Shown: piece by piece, positions 25,204-37,225 of the stretch
Position numbering within the stretch: the first letter of the stretch is position 1
Layout: every line of letters starts with the position of its first letter
From: Termitomyces sp. T153
Lineage: Eukaryota > Basidiomycota > Agaricomycetes > Agaricales > Lyophyllaceae
Length of the DNA: 64,000 nucleotides
Direction: 5' to 3'
Assembly (NCBI GenBank): GCA_018296165.2
Contig: JACKQL020000017.1
Coordinates: 248,001-312,000 of the forward strand
Program-made: the position numbers and the translations under genes
Notes under the pieces: generated by a model
Database searches by the model: none
Told to the model about the DNA's origin: nothing
The model's input: the letters and a program-made list of their open reading frames with translations, nothing else

Positions 25204-25799
25204 CCCAGACCCAACCTCACTTCGTTCGGTTAGGTCCTCGATATTCTACTCAATGCTTCATCCCAGACCCAACCTCACTTCGTTCGGTTAGGTCCTTGTA
25301 TTTCAAACTTAATGCTAAGTCCCAGACCCAACCTCACTTCGTTCGGTTAGGTCTTTGTATTTTAAACTTAATGCTAATTCCCAGACCCAACCTCACTTCG
25401 TTCGGTTAGGTCCTTGTATTTCAAACTCAATGCTAAGTCCCAGACCCAACCTCACTTCGTTCGGTTAGGTCCTTGTATTTCAAACTCAATGCCAATTCCC
25501 AGACCCAACCTCACTTCGTTCGGTTAGGTCCTTGTATTTCAAACTCAATGCCAATTCCCAGACCCAACCTCACTTCATTCGGTTAGGTCTTTGTATTTCA
25601 AACTCAATGCCAAGTCCCAGACCCAACCTCACTTCATTCGGTTAGGTCCTTGTATTTCAAACTCAATGCCAAGTCCCAGACCCAACCTCACTTCGTTTGG
25701 TTAGGTCTTTGTATTTCAAACTCAATGCCAAGTCCCAGACTCAACCTCACTTCGTTCAGTTAGGTCTTTGTATTTCCAACTCAATGCTAAGTCCCAGAA
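25204..25799 (+). repeat. 59-bp minisatellite, ten units, each with an internal hairpin
   Basis: Units start with cccagacccaacctcactt at 25204, 25262, 25321, 25380, 25439, 25498, 25557, 25616, 25675 and 25734; an eleventh copy breaks off at about 25799. The period is 59 bp (58 for the first). Within each unit, ACCTcACT and GGTtAGGT can pair around a six-base loop (TCGTTC). Changes between units fall mostly in the loop or the spacer. The array begins 110 bp after the NLR-like stop codon. It is not a CRISPR array: there are no unique spacers. Confidence 0.95.
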
Positions 25800-27532
25800 C
25801 TATTGAGAATATCTATACTACACTGTCAACTCATATACATTAGGTGCTGAAATTCACAGAGATTAGCAATTTGGTGTTTGAAAGAGATCTACCTTAAAAG
25901 CAGAAAGCCAATAACTGTTTAGAAAAGAAAATGGATAATACTTGAATTAGTTCTCAGACAAATATAGAAAAAGCATACCTGCAAAGCTACTGAACACTCA
26001 GAAAGGGAGCCTAATGAAGAATGTAGTGAAGTCTGATTTCAGCCATGATTTGTCCCTAAAAGTTACACTCAAAAAAAGAGTACACCTAGCCCAATTCAGC
26101 TTCAATATAGAAACAACCACCAAAATCAGCTATTGGACAATTAAGCAAAGAAAAGAAAGCCCACCTGAAAGAAGAGAAAGCTACTCAATGCTCAGAAAAA
26201 GCCTGAAGAAGGATGCAATAGTGGAAATCTAGTTATCAGCTATGATCAGTGATTGGAGATGACAAACAGTAGAGCATACATGGCCAGGTTGAGTGTAAAA
26301 ACCTCCAAAAGAGGGTCAGTAGAGTCTATCAGGCCAAACAAAGCTTCTTCTCACAGTATCAGAGCAGAGAGAATGGTTGATGCTTCATATTGGAAAGAGA
26401 GGTCAAAAGAAAGAGTGATTCGGTGCAATGATTGATCTTTGCCACACACCAAAGGAAAAGGCCGAAAATTTGAAGCCAGCCAACTTACGTAATTTTACAT
26501 AAGCATTACATAAGGATTGATGGAACCCAGTTTCTTAAGATTCGTCGTCGCATATAATGAGCGCACAGCCACTTTCCCAGGAGTCGTCGCATATACTATA
26601 GATTTATGACTTCAAGACGCTCAACCCCGGCTCGGAAACAGTAACGAGTTCGGCATATCTCGGAAAGAATGAGCCTTGTAGCAGTGAGAATTGATAGGTG
26701 TGGTCTACTGACCTTGATATCTCCCCAACAAGCAACTCTAATCATCCTCTCTTGTGGAGTTTGAGTCTACGATAGTGTCTGATTCATACTTGTATCTTAT
26801 CTCTTATTTGTTATCTCTAAAGAGAAGCCCTTGGAATGGGGAGATTTTGAAGGCAAATGTAGCGATGCGTTGCTACCTTCGATTGTCATTTTTCTCTCAG
26901 GGTCGATCGGTGAAAAGGTTCACAGCCTTGGAAAAATAGGTGCTTGCCTTTATCAGAACAAGGGCGACTGATCCATGACAGCGGCGATACCAGACTATTA
27001 GATGGGATCCCCGGTCAACTCGGAAATTACAAGATGACTCGTTTTCCCTCTTGGTCAACAGAAATAATCGCCTTGTACATCGCCACAGCTATATCAAGGC
27101 GCTTAAGCTCACCACTAGCTAAATATGCGCACTTGTGACGCACGTGGACGAGCGGAACCTCAGGCTAGGGCTGTGCATTCACTGATAAATTTAAAAAAGC
27201 ATTAACGTTATAATTTACTTCCAAACTACGCAGTGACATGAAATCGACTCGGTAAAAAATATTCCAAATAGTTGGATTGACTGATTATAAGTTTCCTCTC
27301 CAATAGTAAACTAGGGCGCATCGTGGAGGTGACACCGGTATAACTTAATAAATATATAAGCTATATGAGTATAGTATATTATCGTGATCACGAACGCTTA
27401 GACCGAAGACAGAGAGGTCAAGTACATCCGTCGCAACAGTTTCGGCTCAAAAAGCAGAAACAATTCGTGAGCCCCAAAAAAGAAAAGATACCCTGGATTT
27501 GACAAAATGAGTTTCTGTTGTAAGTGCCAAAG
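25800..27532. other. 1.7-kb A/T-rich gap, no gene recognised
   Basis: Only short open frames of biased composition are present. Two related phrases containing gtcgtcgcatat occur at about 26540 and 26585, a small local duplication. There is no splice-supported exon series. Confidence 0.3.
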
Positions 27533-28168
27533 TCATGTACGCACATGACAGATGTTGCCAGACTCCGCCGCGCCGCCGCGAAGACGATTGGCGGCCCTGG
27601 ACTCGTCAATGTGCTTGCCTTGAGTGTACACGATAACAGGCAAACGAGAGGAGACCATCGAGGGGATGGCGGAGAGGGGGTCACGCGGCTGTGATATGAT
27701 TTTGTCATACGAATCGGTACTTATATTGTCGCACGATGTCAGAAGCACCTGAGGACCAATCAAAAATCCCTCGCTGTGATGCTCAGGCTCAGATTGGAAG
27801 GATGCTGCGAACATGGGTTCGCTGGATGTCTTGGTGACTGGAACTCGCTGCCTCAAGACGGGCTCGGGGGGAAGTGACATCCGGCGGACGGGGCAGTCGC
27901 GCTTCAAGTTCAGGGTAAGTCCGTCTGGCGAGGTCACAAGCGAAGGATACACACCTCGCCAAGTTGAGGAGTCGGAAGTGACTGGGTGCGGGTTCGTGAC
28001 ATGTCGATGTTTTTGCTTGGTTGTGGAGGTTCGAGAGAAAGTAAGGGTACTGCTACTTTCGTTTATATGTGGGGGTCGATCAGAACTATAAAAAATGGTG
28101 ACCGCTTTTAGGAAGTGGAAGTGAGGACCGCCAAAGTTACATGTACAGCAAATCATTCTCTGACGCAC
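27533..28168 (-). CDS. doubtful hypothetical ORF, 211 codons
   Basis: This is an uninterrupted frame on the minus strand with a balanced, Ser/Thr/Pro-rich composition and no recognisable domain, signal peptide or helix pair. Its length is above chance for this base composition, but there is no splice pattern, family match or neighbour to support it. A start further in, for example at the Met near 27878, is equally possible. It may be a lineage-specific gene or noncoding. Confidence 0.28.
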   Translation of the reverse strand: MRQRMICCTCNFGGPHFHFLKAVTIFYSSDRPPHINESSSTLTFSRTSTTKQKHRHVTNPHPVTSDSSTWRGVYPSLVTSPDGLTLNLKRDCPVRRMSLPPEPVLRQRVPVTKTSSEPMFAASFQSEPEHHSEGFLIGPQVLLTSCDNISTDSYDKIISQPRDPLSAIPSMVSSRLPVIVYTQGKHIDESRAANRLRGGAAESGNICHVRT

Positions 28169-28968
28169 GCCGTAACTCAGATGACGATTGGGTTACTCGT
28201 CCACTGCGAAGTCGGCCCATCCTGGACATCCGAAGTACATGATACCCAGCTTGATTGCCTCGAAAAGAGACGCTTAGACATGAGGATTTACAAATGGCTA
28301 TCCGATACCCAAGTTTCTCGGCAGCACCCCAAAATGAACGAGCCCTCCTTGTTCAAGGAGTAAACCTAAGACCACACCTTTTCGAGTGTACCGGTACACA
28401 GCCCCCCCGCTGTGGGATGTTTTCATGTGATCCACGTCCATAGTGAGTCGTGACAAACAGCGACTTTGTGTCGTTTTTCGACGAGCATTGAGTTTTATCA
28501 TCATGTTCTTTGTAAACGTGTCACTAGGAAGATCCGGAACACATCATGAAAAATGAAGAGAAACCCCGAGAAGCACAAGACAAGGACTGGCAACGGGAGC
28601 ATGACCTGATCTGATGGACTGTTGTCGAACACATGCGAGATGCGACATCGCCACTGGTGGCAACACAGGACCGGTCAGTCAGGTCAATATAACAGTATGT
28701 AGGTTGCCGATAAGACGATGGACGCTATTGTCGAGCCATGGGTGGATATGGTCACCGGTGGCAGCGTCGAGCGCGGCGGTCAAAGCGCGGGGTCACTGGG
28801 TGTGACGTCATGGAATGTAACTGTCATTGTCCTTTTTTCGCAAAGAACAATACCATGAACGTCAATTTGGCTTCTCTCAAAAGCACAATGCCAGCCAGTG
28901 GCTTCCTTTTCTCTTGTCCTATTTCTTAGCCTTTCTTTTATCTTCACGTCGCTGGTCGACCTCTAGCA
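28169..28968. promoter_or_regulatory. upstream region of PRM1
   Basis: No coding signal is seen in this 800-bp interval. The last 60 bp are pyrimidine-rich with ctttcttttatcttc before the ATG at 28969. A caaagaacaat phrase at about 28840 resembles an HMG-box site, which would suit a mating-regulated gene; that is speculation. Confidence 0.35.
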
Positions 28969-31900
28969 ATGTCGGCTTGGAACCCACCACCCCCGACTTA
29001 CGACGTTCCCTCATCATATGAGTCGACCCTCACGCCATACTTGCAGCTCTCTCATCTTCTCTCTCTTACATGGCTGGCATACCCTATACTCTCTCTGATC
29101 TTTGTGGCATTTAGGCTCCAGCTTTCTCTGGCTTCAGCTCAGGACGATATAGCCAGTGCAAAGAGCAATCTTCTCGCAAGCTGCCAGGCCGCCGAAAAGG
29201 CCGCAACTTCAGCAGCTAGCATGCCGAGGTATATGGCTATTGCCTCCAACGATCAATTTGTGGACGTCGTCAATGGCTCGCTTAATGCTGCACGCGCAAC
29301 ACTCGTGTTGGCATTGACTGCAATGGAGGGCATCATCAATTTCATAATTGATTTATACCGCTCGACTTTTCTCTGCTTCCTGGAGTTGGTTGTCAGAGGT
29401 GCTCTGGAAATCCTAATTGGTGCCGTAAATGAGGTAAGTTTTCGATACGTAAATCGCTCGACCTTAGCTAAATTCTCGCCAAGCTCAATGACCTTGTTCA
29501 CAACGCTGCGAATGGTCTTCGTGACAGTATACAGAGCGATATTTCTTCCGCAAATAGCGTTATACAGTCAGCTATCGATGCTATCAACAAGGTCAACCCA
29601 TTTGGTAATATTCAAGCACCGAGTATACCAGTCCCCAACTTGGATGCATTAGCCAACGTCACTCTACCCGACAGCTTTACTCAAGCGTTGACTAATCTCA
29701 ACAATTCCATCCCAACAGTTGCTCAGATTAAGAACGAGATTGAATCCATGTATGTTTGTCTACCATCTTTTTCGTTGTTTTGTGTTCTTATTTAATTCTC
29801 ATAGTGTGGATCAACCCTTTGAGCTTCTGAAGAAGGACATCAATGACACTTTTAGTGCCATTACCTTTAATGCGTCTGTTCTCCCTGTTCCTCAAGTGAA
29901 CACACTTTCTTTCTGCAACGATATGGATTTGTCTGTCGTTGATGATGTTGGTCACGATATCATCCAGACCGCAAAGATTGGAACGGTCATTCTAATTGTC
30001 CTTGCTCTTGTTCTCGTCGGTCTTAATTGTCTTCTGGAGTGGTACAAATGGCGTTGCATGAAGAGACACCTGGAATACACCCGCCAAGCTTGGACTTCTG
30101 ACCCGACTATGGTTCACGCCCAAGTCGCTTCGGCTCCAGTCGTGACGTTGACCGACCATAATCTAATGATGCTTAATGTCAGCTCCGCGCACCCACTCCT
30201 TGCACGCATCGCGAACAACATCTCAAAACTTTTGCGCCTTAGTCCACTCCAACACACCCACCTGCAGTGGTTTTTCAACTACATTTTCCACCCACCGGCA
30301 CTGGCTTGCCTATTAATCGGTCTTATTGGTCTTCTTTCTATCCAAATCCAGCTTGCAGCGATGGGCCCGTTAATAGCCAAGTATCAACAGCGCTCCACTG
30401 ACGCGACCGCTAACTTCTCCAACACCATTTTCACTGCCATCAATGGGAGCATGTACAACCAGTCCGCGACCTATGCCAATGAAGTCAACGCGCGCGTTGA
30501 CACGATCCAAACGACCATCAACGACGGCGTGTTTGGATGGGTTAACACGACCACTGTGACTCTTAACACGACGATCAACAACTTTTACAATGATGTCCAG
30601 AAAGTCGTCAACACAGTGTTTGGCGGGACTATTCTCGAAACACCAGCTAATGATTTCATCCAATGCTTCATTGGGTCCAAGGTTGATGCCATTGAGAACG
30701 CCCTCACATTCTTGCACGATAATCTTGTCATCGATATGCCGCGAATGAATGACTCAGCGCTCGTCCTTTCTCAAGCTTCTATCAACGAAGCTACACAACC
30801 TATTGCCGCAGCAGCCCTCGGCAGCGGCGATGATGCCGGTGACAACGAAGGACTCATTCTCAAGCTCGTCCACTCTTACGCCGAATCACTCGAAAAGGAA
30901 CGTGTAATGTTCGGCATCTTCCTTGGTATCTGGGGTTTTGTTGTCCTTATGGCACTCTGCATCATTTTCTGGAATTCTTACGGCAAACGCCTGGTGGCGA
31001 TGCGTAAACGCAGAAGGTTCGAGCGTGAGCAACGATTAGGATTCAATGGGCTTGTCCCATTCAGTATGTCCCCTACACCTGGAGAGAAGGGCGCTGGTTA
31101 TCCTCCTAACGCGAGCCATTTGGATTTGCCTTCGTTCACGCCTTTGCCATCGCCCAAAGGCAGTACGTTCTGGTCGTTTAACTCCAGTCGGAATACGTCC
31201 CCTTCGCCTGCGGCTTCAAGGACAAATTTAGCGTCATCTGGACATAGTGAGGTTGAGCAGGGAAGAAGTGGGACCTCATGGGGTGAGGCGTTCAGACAGA
31301 ACTTTGTTGCACCACCTGTGAATAGGCTCAAAGCGATTGGCAAGAAGTCCATGGGGAAGGATGTGTTCAGCAAGAACTCGGCATCGTCTTCCGAGATTGA
31401 TGGGAAAGACTCGAATGGAAAGAAAACCGCTTGGTTAGGACGTGTGGCGGCGATGCTTGACAAGAAGAAATCCATAGCCACAGTGGAGACACGTCCGAAG
31501 CTGCATATTTCCATTTCTCCACCCGAATCGGACAATGGCGCGTCCACTGCTCGTGTGCTTTCTTCCAGATGGTCCTCGTCCCCAGTTGAACCAAGTTCGA
31601 CATGGAGGAACCTGATTAAGAAGAGTCCTCCCACTCCAACGATCGCGCTTCCGGCTCGTCCTTCGCCCAAGGACACTCCGAATGACATTGAGACCCCAGA
31701 GGTTCCTGTAAGCTCGTCAACAGCCTTTGCTACACCCATTCACGCCGGCTTCGAAGACTCCCGCTACCCAAAGCTCCGCAAACCCCCTCCGGTACCACCA
31801 TCCAATGTGTCCTTCACCTTCCCCATCAACGCCCCCAAACCGCCTTCCCCCGACAGCTTCCGTGCCACTCAAGCCGTGCCTTCTACGCCACCTGATAATA

Positions 31901-32067
31901 CGCCGATTACGAGACTCCTTACGAGCATTAACGCGCACCAGTCGTCCTCAGCAGATCCGTTCGTTACTCCGTTTGATGATGAATATCAGGTTACGATTGC
32001 TCAGCCTGCGAATACGCGCAAGAGCATTCCCACGAATCCGTTCCTTGATTCACAGGTTGGGGCATGA
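28969..32067 (+). CDS. PRM1: Prm1, plasma membrane fusion protein
   Basis: Prm1 is a multi-pass membrane protein that promotes plasma-membrane fusion when mating or vegetative fungal cells join. Three exons (28969-29433, 29484-29749, 29805-32067), with introns of 50 and 55 bp, give 997 residues. A short Pro-rich N-terminus leads to the first helix ([18 protein letters not shown]). The following extracellular region has repeated Asn-rich glycosylation sites (for example NVTLPDSF and NASVLPVP). Further helices include [36 protein letters not shown] and [18 protein letters not shown]. The last 350 residues form a long Ser/Pro-rich cytoplasmic tail. This topology, with paired ectodomains, is that of Prm1. 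The tail is longer than in yeast Prm1, as is common in basidiomycetes. Confidence 0.88.
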
Positions 32068-34791
32068 TTCTGACTATTTCCTCCCCCCCATGTGAAGCTA
32101 GTTACTGTGCTAGATTATGCATTCACGACATCGATAATGATGGACCTGGACTTGATATTGATATTGCATAGTATTTCTTTTTTTTATAATTGACCTCTCT
32201 GTAGCTCCTACATACCATAACATTCATACACGCTTACGCATCGCATCGCATACTTTTCTCCTTCCTCTCTCGATCCGATGTATATCTACTGACATTTCCC
32301 GTATACCCTGGCTGGATACTTACGGGGTCGATTCAAATATTGTGACGACATACAATGAACCTTCTTTGACCTTAAATTTATGTAAGTTGGGCCGACGGTA
32401 TCTGCGAGGACTGAAGAAGTGACGAATTTCGCGTCATTGCTGGGACTGCTACAATTATATGAAGAGCAAAGTGACTGTCGAGTCATCTGTAATAAAAAAC
32501 CGGTGCTTGTAGAGATCTTGGCCAAGGGGACGGAAGAGGCGTAGGCAGACTCGAGACTCCAACAAAGATAGTGAGGAGCGGGGACAAGATGACACAAAAA
32601 CCGCGTTTTAGAGAAAGGCAATGTGCATGGCATGCAAAAAAATGAATAAATTCGAAAACAGGTCATGGTATGTCGACCTGGTCTTTTAGAGTCTTTGGTG
32701 GTACACTCCATCTGTGACCAAAATTGGACAGCGAAGATCACTAGCCACATTGCGTTACCGATTTCGGTATGTGGCGAAGTCTTCAAGAATTCTTCTATAA
32801 ACGACGAGCAATTCGAGACTCGCTATAACGGTAGTAGAAATCGTTTTAGCTGCGCAAATTGAACATTCGTCAGCTCCATCCAGAGAAGTCAAGAAACTTG
32901 CTCAGAGATGGAATAATGATGTCGCATGTACTAACTTGATCAGGAACATTCGAGCTTCGAACATAAAGAAATTCAAAAAGTGGTGGTGACGACTAGCGAT
33001 CGCTATTAAGAAAAGTTTGAGTGGGGCTGGGACGTATGTTGTGTAGAAAGATCCCACCTGTACATTTCATATGCTGCAATTGACATCCGAGTTAACGTTG
33101 GGACAAAGTGGTCATCTTTTTGGGACGGGCGTCACGTCGCGAGTCGCGACTAGGTATTGAGATGAATAGTGGTCGGGCACTGGCAACATCTAATCATTAG
33201 GAGATCTATGAAGGGAACTCAATGATGAGTTTGGGAAGTAATCGAGCATGGATGCGGGCAGTCGAACACTGAATATGTAGAAGGACTTGTGAAGACTCGC
33301 GATCGTTTCAATGCAGGGCTTAACATGATGACAGGAGTAACAAGCTGTAATTTCTCAGCTTGATTACTGCAATGGATATGGCACGATTTTAGTAATGTGG
33401 CAATAATAGGCGTATGCACGTCATTCAGGCCAATAAAAAGTCAGGAAATAAAGTGAATCCGCCACCGGGGCGGCACGAAACTGAGCCAGATCAGGATAAA
33501 CTCAAGATAAGCTACTCCCAAAATCTGTGGAGCCGTGGATTTTGCATGCATGAAAGACGACTCTATTCCTGCTGGTTGATGTATCCAAAGCGCCGGTGTA
33601 CTTGTGAAAACAGATAGACTCATGAGGAAGGTTTGACGACCATGGCATTTGCCAAGACACATCAAACCAAAATTTTAGCCTGACTTCCTCGAACCACAAG
33701 CGGCCTTATGTCCCCAACAGCCCAAAATTGCGATTTACAATTGCAATCTCTCAACCTATGAAAACGTTTACGAGGATACCGTGACACTATACTTACGACG
33801 AGACACGACGAGCGGCAGATCAGCGGGCCCTCTGACAAACCGCTCCTCCCAGATCTTAGGAGGCCCATTGTTCATGAGGAAGTTCATCTTTTAGTGGAGA
33901 AGCAGAGCGAGCCGATTAGAATACCTCGGACTACTTGCTCTTTTCACTTGCACAACATATTTATGGGTACCCTGGACAAGACGCACGACATCATATAGCG
34001 CCAGTGAGCTTGCTTGTTACTTGCCACTCTCAATATCAGGATCACGCTGACAAGCTTGGTGCAGCTACGAGGATGCTTCAAGCTAGCCAATACCGCGTGA
34101 AAGTGAAACAATCTCACTTCATGTTTGCAAGTCCTTGAAAGGCTATCCGACCCTCATTGAAATAGCAGTGACAGCTTCGGAAGTGTTGTCGCTATGTAGG
34201 GTTTTTGTAGCTCAAGCTCACGATGATGGTCCGACATAAAGTTCTTCGCCAGAGGCGTGGGGTGGGTTGACTGCCAGAGATGATTATTTTGAATCTATCA
34301 TTAAGCGAAAGGTAACGAGTTCCTAGCTAGACAGTTAAAGAGCATAAAGAGCATTAATCCTTTAGTCCGACACCGCATGAATGGATTCGGATGGACATGC
34401 ATTTATTCAGGCACACAACAAGTCTCCGCTCCCTTGCGCCCTACTTGGAGATTCTCGAAGTGTCAAACTGTTCGGTAGCCAATTGTTTGTTAATGCGTTT
34501 TTCATCTCTGTGGGGCCCATACTCGAGGCTCTGTCATCAGGTCAGAATCAAGTCTGGCATGCCTGGCTAAACAGGGTGAAGGGTGTTTTTAGTTCAGTCC
34601 GAAGTGGTGGACTTACCACTGACATGCCTGCATTATCGTCCTTCATTCACATGTCAGGAAGTTATCGCTAGCCAGCTGAATAGGCCATTGATCTGTGCAG
34701 TGTAGTAAAAGGTTCGGGATTGTTATCCATTTGCCCTGGAATTGCATGATGCATAGGAAGATTTAGGATCATAAAGAAAGTTTGACGTACT

Positions 34792-34873
34792 CTTCGTCCC
34801 CTGTATGGACTTCCAGTTTGATGAATGTATCGCTTCGTCCCCTGTATGGACTTCCAGTTTGATGAATGTATCG
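34792..34873 (+). repeat. perfect 41-bp tandem duplication
   Basis: The unit begins cttcgtcccctgtatggact. Copies occupy 34792-34832 and 34833-34873 with no difference, so the event is recent. Confidence 0.95.
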
Positions 34874-36979
34874 CTAGAAACTCCTTACGGGGTTTATCGA
34901 AACTCGTTGTCAAAAGAATGGTAACGATTCTCTGGCTGGATAAGGTCGAGAGTATCAAAATCGACGTTACAAAAGACTGGCGAACCTGCCGCTGGACATA
35001 CTGGGGTTTCCATTCACTGCATTATTCTAAGCAATCCTCTTGGTCGTGAGTCCATGTTGGTAACCCCGGACACTTCTGACAGAAGCATGTTACTCCTAAC
35101 TGATGCGTATCCCATAGGGTGAGCTTTATCCCCATACAAAAGCGAAACTTGAGTCCCAAGAAAAGAGGTCAGAGACCGAATGGATAATGGATACATCAAC
35201 ACACCAACATCCTTGTTCCCCGTCTTCCACACTGACCTCGAAAATCCGAACGGAATTGTTTTGCTATGACAAGGATTTGTCGTCGTGTCAGGAACAGAAC
35301 CTCGAACAGAGTCCACTTAGATGTCATATGCAGACATGTCGCCGACACGACGACTCCATCTACTGCACCATCTTTGGACCCGTTCGAGCAGCTCCAACAA
35401 GAATTTGTTGTCGCCGGTTAATGGGGGACCAGAATTTGTCGTACGCCAGATCAGATGTCTAACGAGAAAGGGTTGTAAATGAATAATGGATGTTATGAGA
35501 CTGACATAACAATATCCCTCGCGATCTCAAACAACTCCGTCAAAAGCCAATTGAATCGTCACTAGTTGATGCCTGTTCGGCATTTGCTGGAGGGCTAGGA
35601 TCTATCGTTTTCGAGACCCTAATTTTGAGAAAAGATGGAAAGTAATTTCTTTTTCACAACTTTCAGTCCGGTATAGTGAATTTATAGCTGATGTGCCTAA
35701 CATACCAGTACCCTCTCCATCTGCCGCACTACTCTTCGGTAACTCCAGTCAGTCAAGTATATTATCATCTACTGATACACACTTTGCAGGTTGAGCTTCG
35801 TCTCCTAGTCCAAGTCCCTAGGAGGACAACTTGAAGAAGAATGGCATTCCTCGGGTACAGAGCTACAAGGCGAGTTGAGCTCCTATCAAACTAAGAGTAT
35901 CGATGCTCTAGCTCGACATTGTAAATGGATAGCGGACGCGCCTTCGACAGATCACCGCACCGTTGTCGATTTTTGCCTGCCACATCACTGGATAATATCG
36001 TTGTCCATGCGTCTCTCACAGGACTGAGCCAGAAACAAGTCTTGAGCTTCAATCTCAGCCCTGCAGTTCGACCTTGTAGATAATGAAAAGTTGACATGCC
36101 GTTGTTCACATCGACGCGCACAGAGTGTCCTTCCCGATGCGCCGCACTCGTACGCTTGGAAATCCGAAACTGCCTGTTGGTGCCGACTGTTTTAAATCCC
36201 ACCTCCTTGAACTCCAGTGTTATCAGACAGATGCTAGAGATTTATCGAAGGAATCCAAACGGCATTTCGCTGCCGATGATCGAACTACCGTGCTGTACGC
36301 CATTTGAGGCTTTGCGCCTTGTGCCTGATATATCGCGAGCCAACGACAGTCTCATGGTTAGGAGTTTTTCTTACATTGAAAATGGCCTGAAGACGAAACA
36401 GATGCCTAAAATGGGTTGATTATGGACCGAAGACCAATTCAAGTTGAGCTGGGTCGCCGTCAATTCAAGATGCACAGCCGTGTGCCACTGAGATGTAGTG
36501 ACCAGATACAGCTTAGCCTTCGCGGGTGACGCCGTGGAGAGGACAAAATGGGGCAAAGGGGGTTCAGGAGCCTGTACAGGCCGGTGGTCATGGGTTTGTA
36601 TTGCAATTGGAAGTTGTTGAGTCACCATTGTCACGACTAGGTAAATTGTTATTTTCGTCGCTTGTCGACGCGCCGACCGGGGTCACTGTCTTCTTCTCTT
36701 CCTTTCTTCTCACTCCAGATTTGAACCTTGTGCTGCAAGGTGTTCTCGCTCTCTGCCGGATTCTGTTGACAAAAAGGTATGTCAACATGCCCTGTCCCAA
36801 TCTCCTGGTTTTGAGTGCTGGATGATCCAGAGTAGATCATACGAACCGTGCCTTGTTCTCGAATTTTGTCGGCGTTCCTCTAAACGGTCGGTCACTGATC
36901 TCGGTATCCACATAACATGTTACACCTGACTCCTGCACATACCAATTTCCTGCGTTTTTGCGACGCTTTTCAATACAAT

Positions 36980-37225
36980 GAGACATCTTCCATGGTACCA
37001 ACGTCGACACTTTTCTTCAGTAGTATCCCTTGCCACTATGCGCAGGTCGAGACGGGAAAATTGGTTATCCTCAGACTCCCTTAGTATCTAATATGACATT
37101 CGGAGACATCTTCGATGGTACCAACGTCGACACTTTTCTTCAGTAGTATCCCTTGCCACTATGCGCAGGTTGAGACGGGAAAATTGGTTATCCTCAGACT
37201 CCTTTAATATCTAATATGACATTCG
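36980..37225 (+). repeat. 123-bp tandem duplication
   Basis: Two adjacent copies start with gagacatcttc at 36980 and 37103. They differ at a few positions only (for example catggt against gatggt and a few C/T changes). No coding frame spans it. Confidence 0.93.

Noticed and set aside
25204..25799. CRISPR-like regular repeat
   Set aside because: Whole 59-bp units repeat without unique spacers, and the host is a eukaryote; it is a minisatellite.
31098..31739. 213-codon minus-strand frame opposite PRM1
   Set aside because: It is a shadow of the Ser/Pro-rich tail of PRM1, with no splice or motif support.
36710..36745. tRNA-like B box (ggttcaaatct on the minus strand)
   Set aside because: No matching D arm, anticodon stem or acceptor stem can be formed around it.
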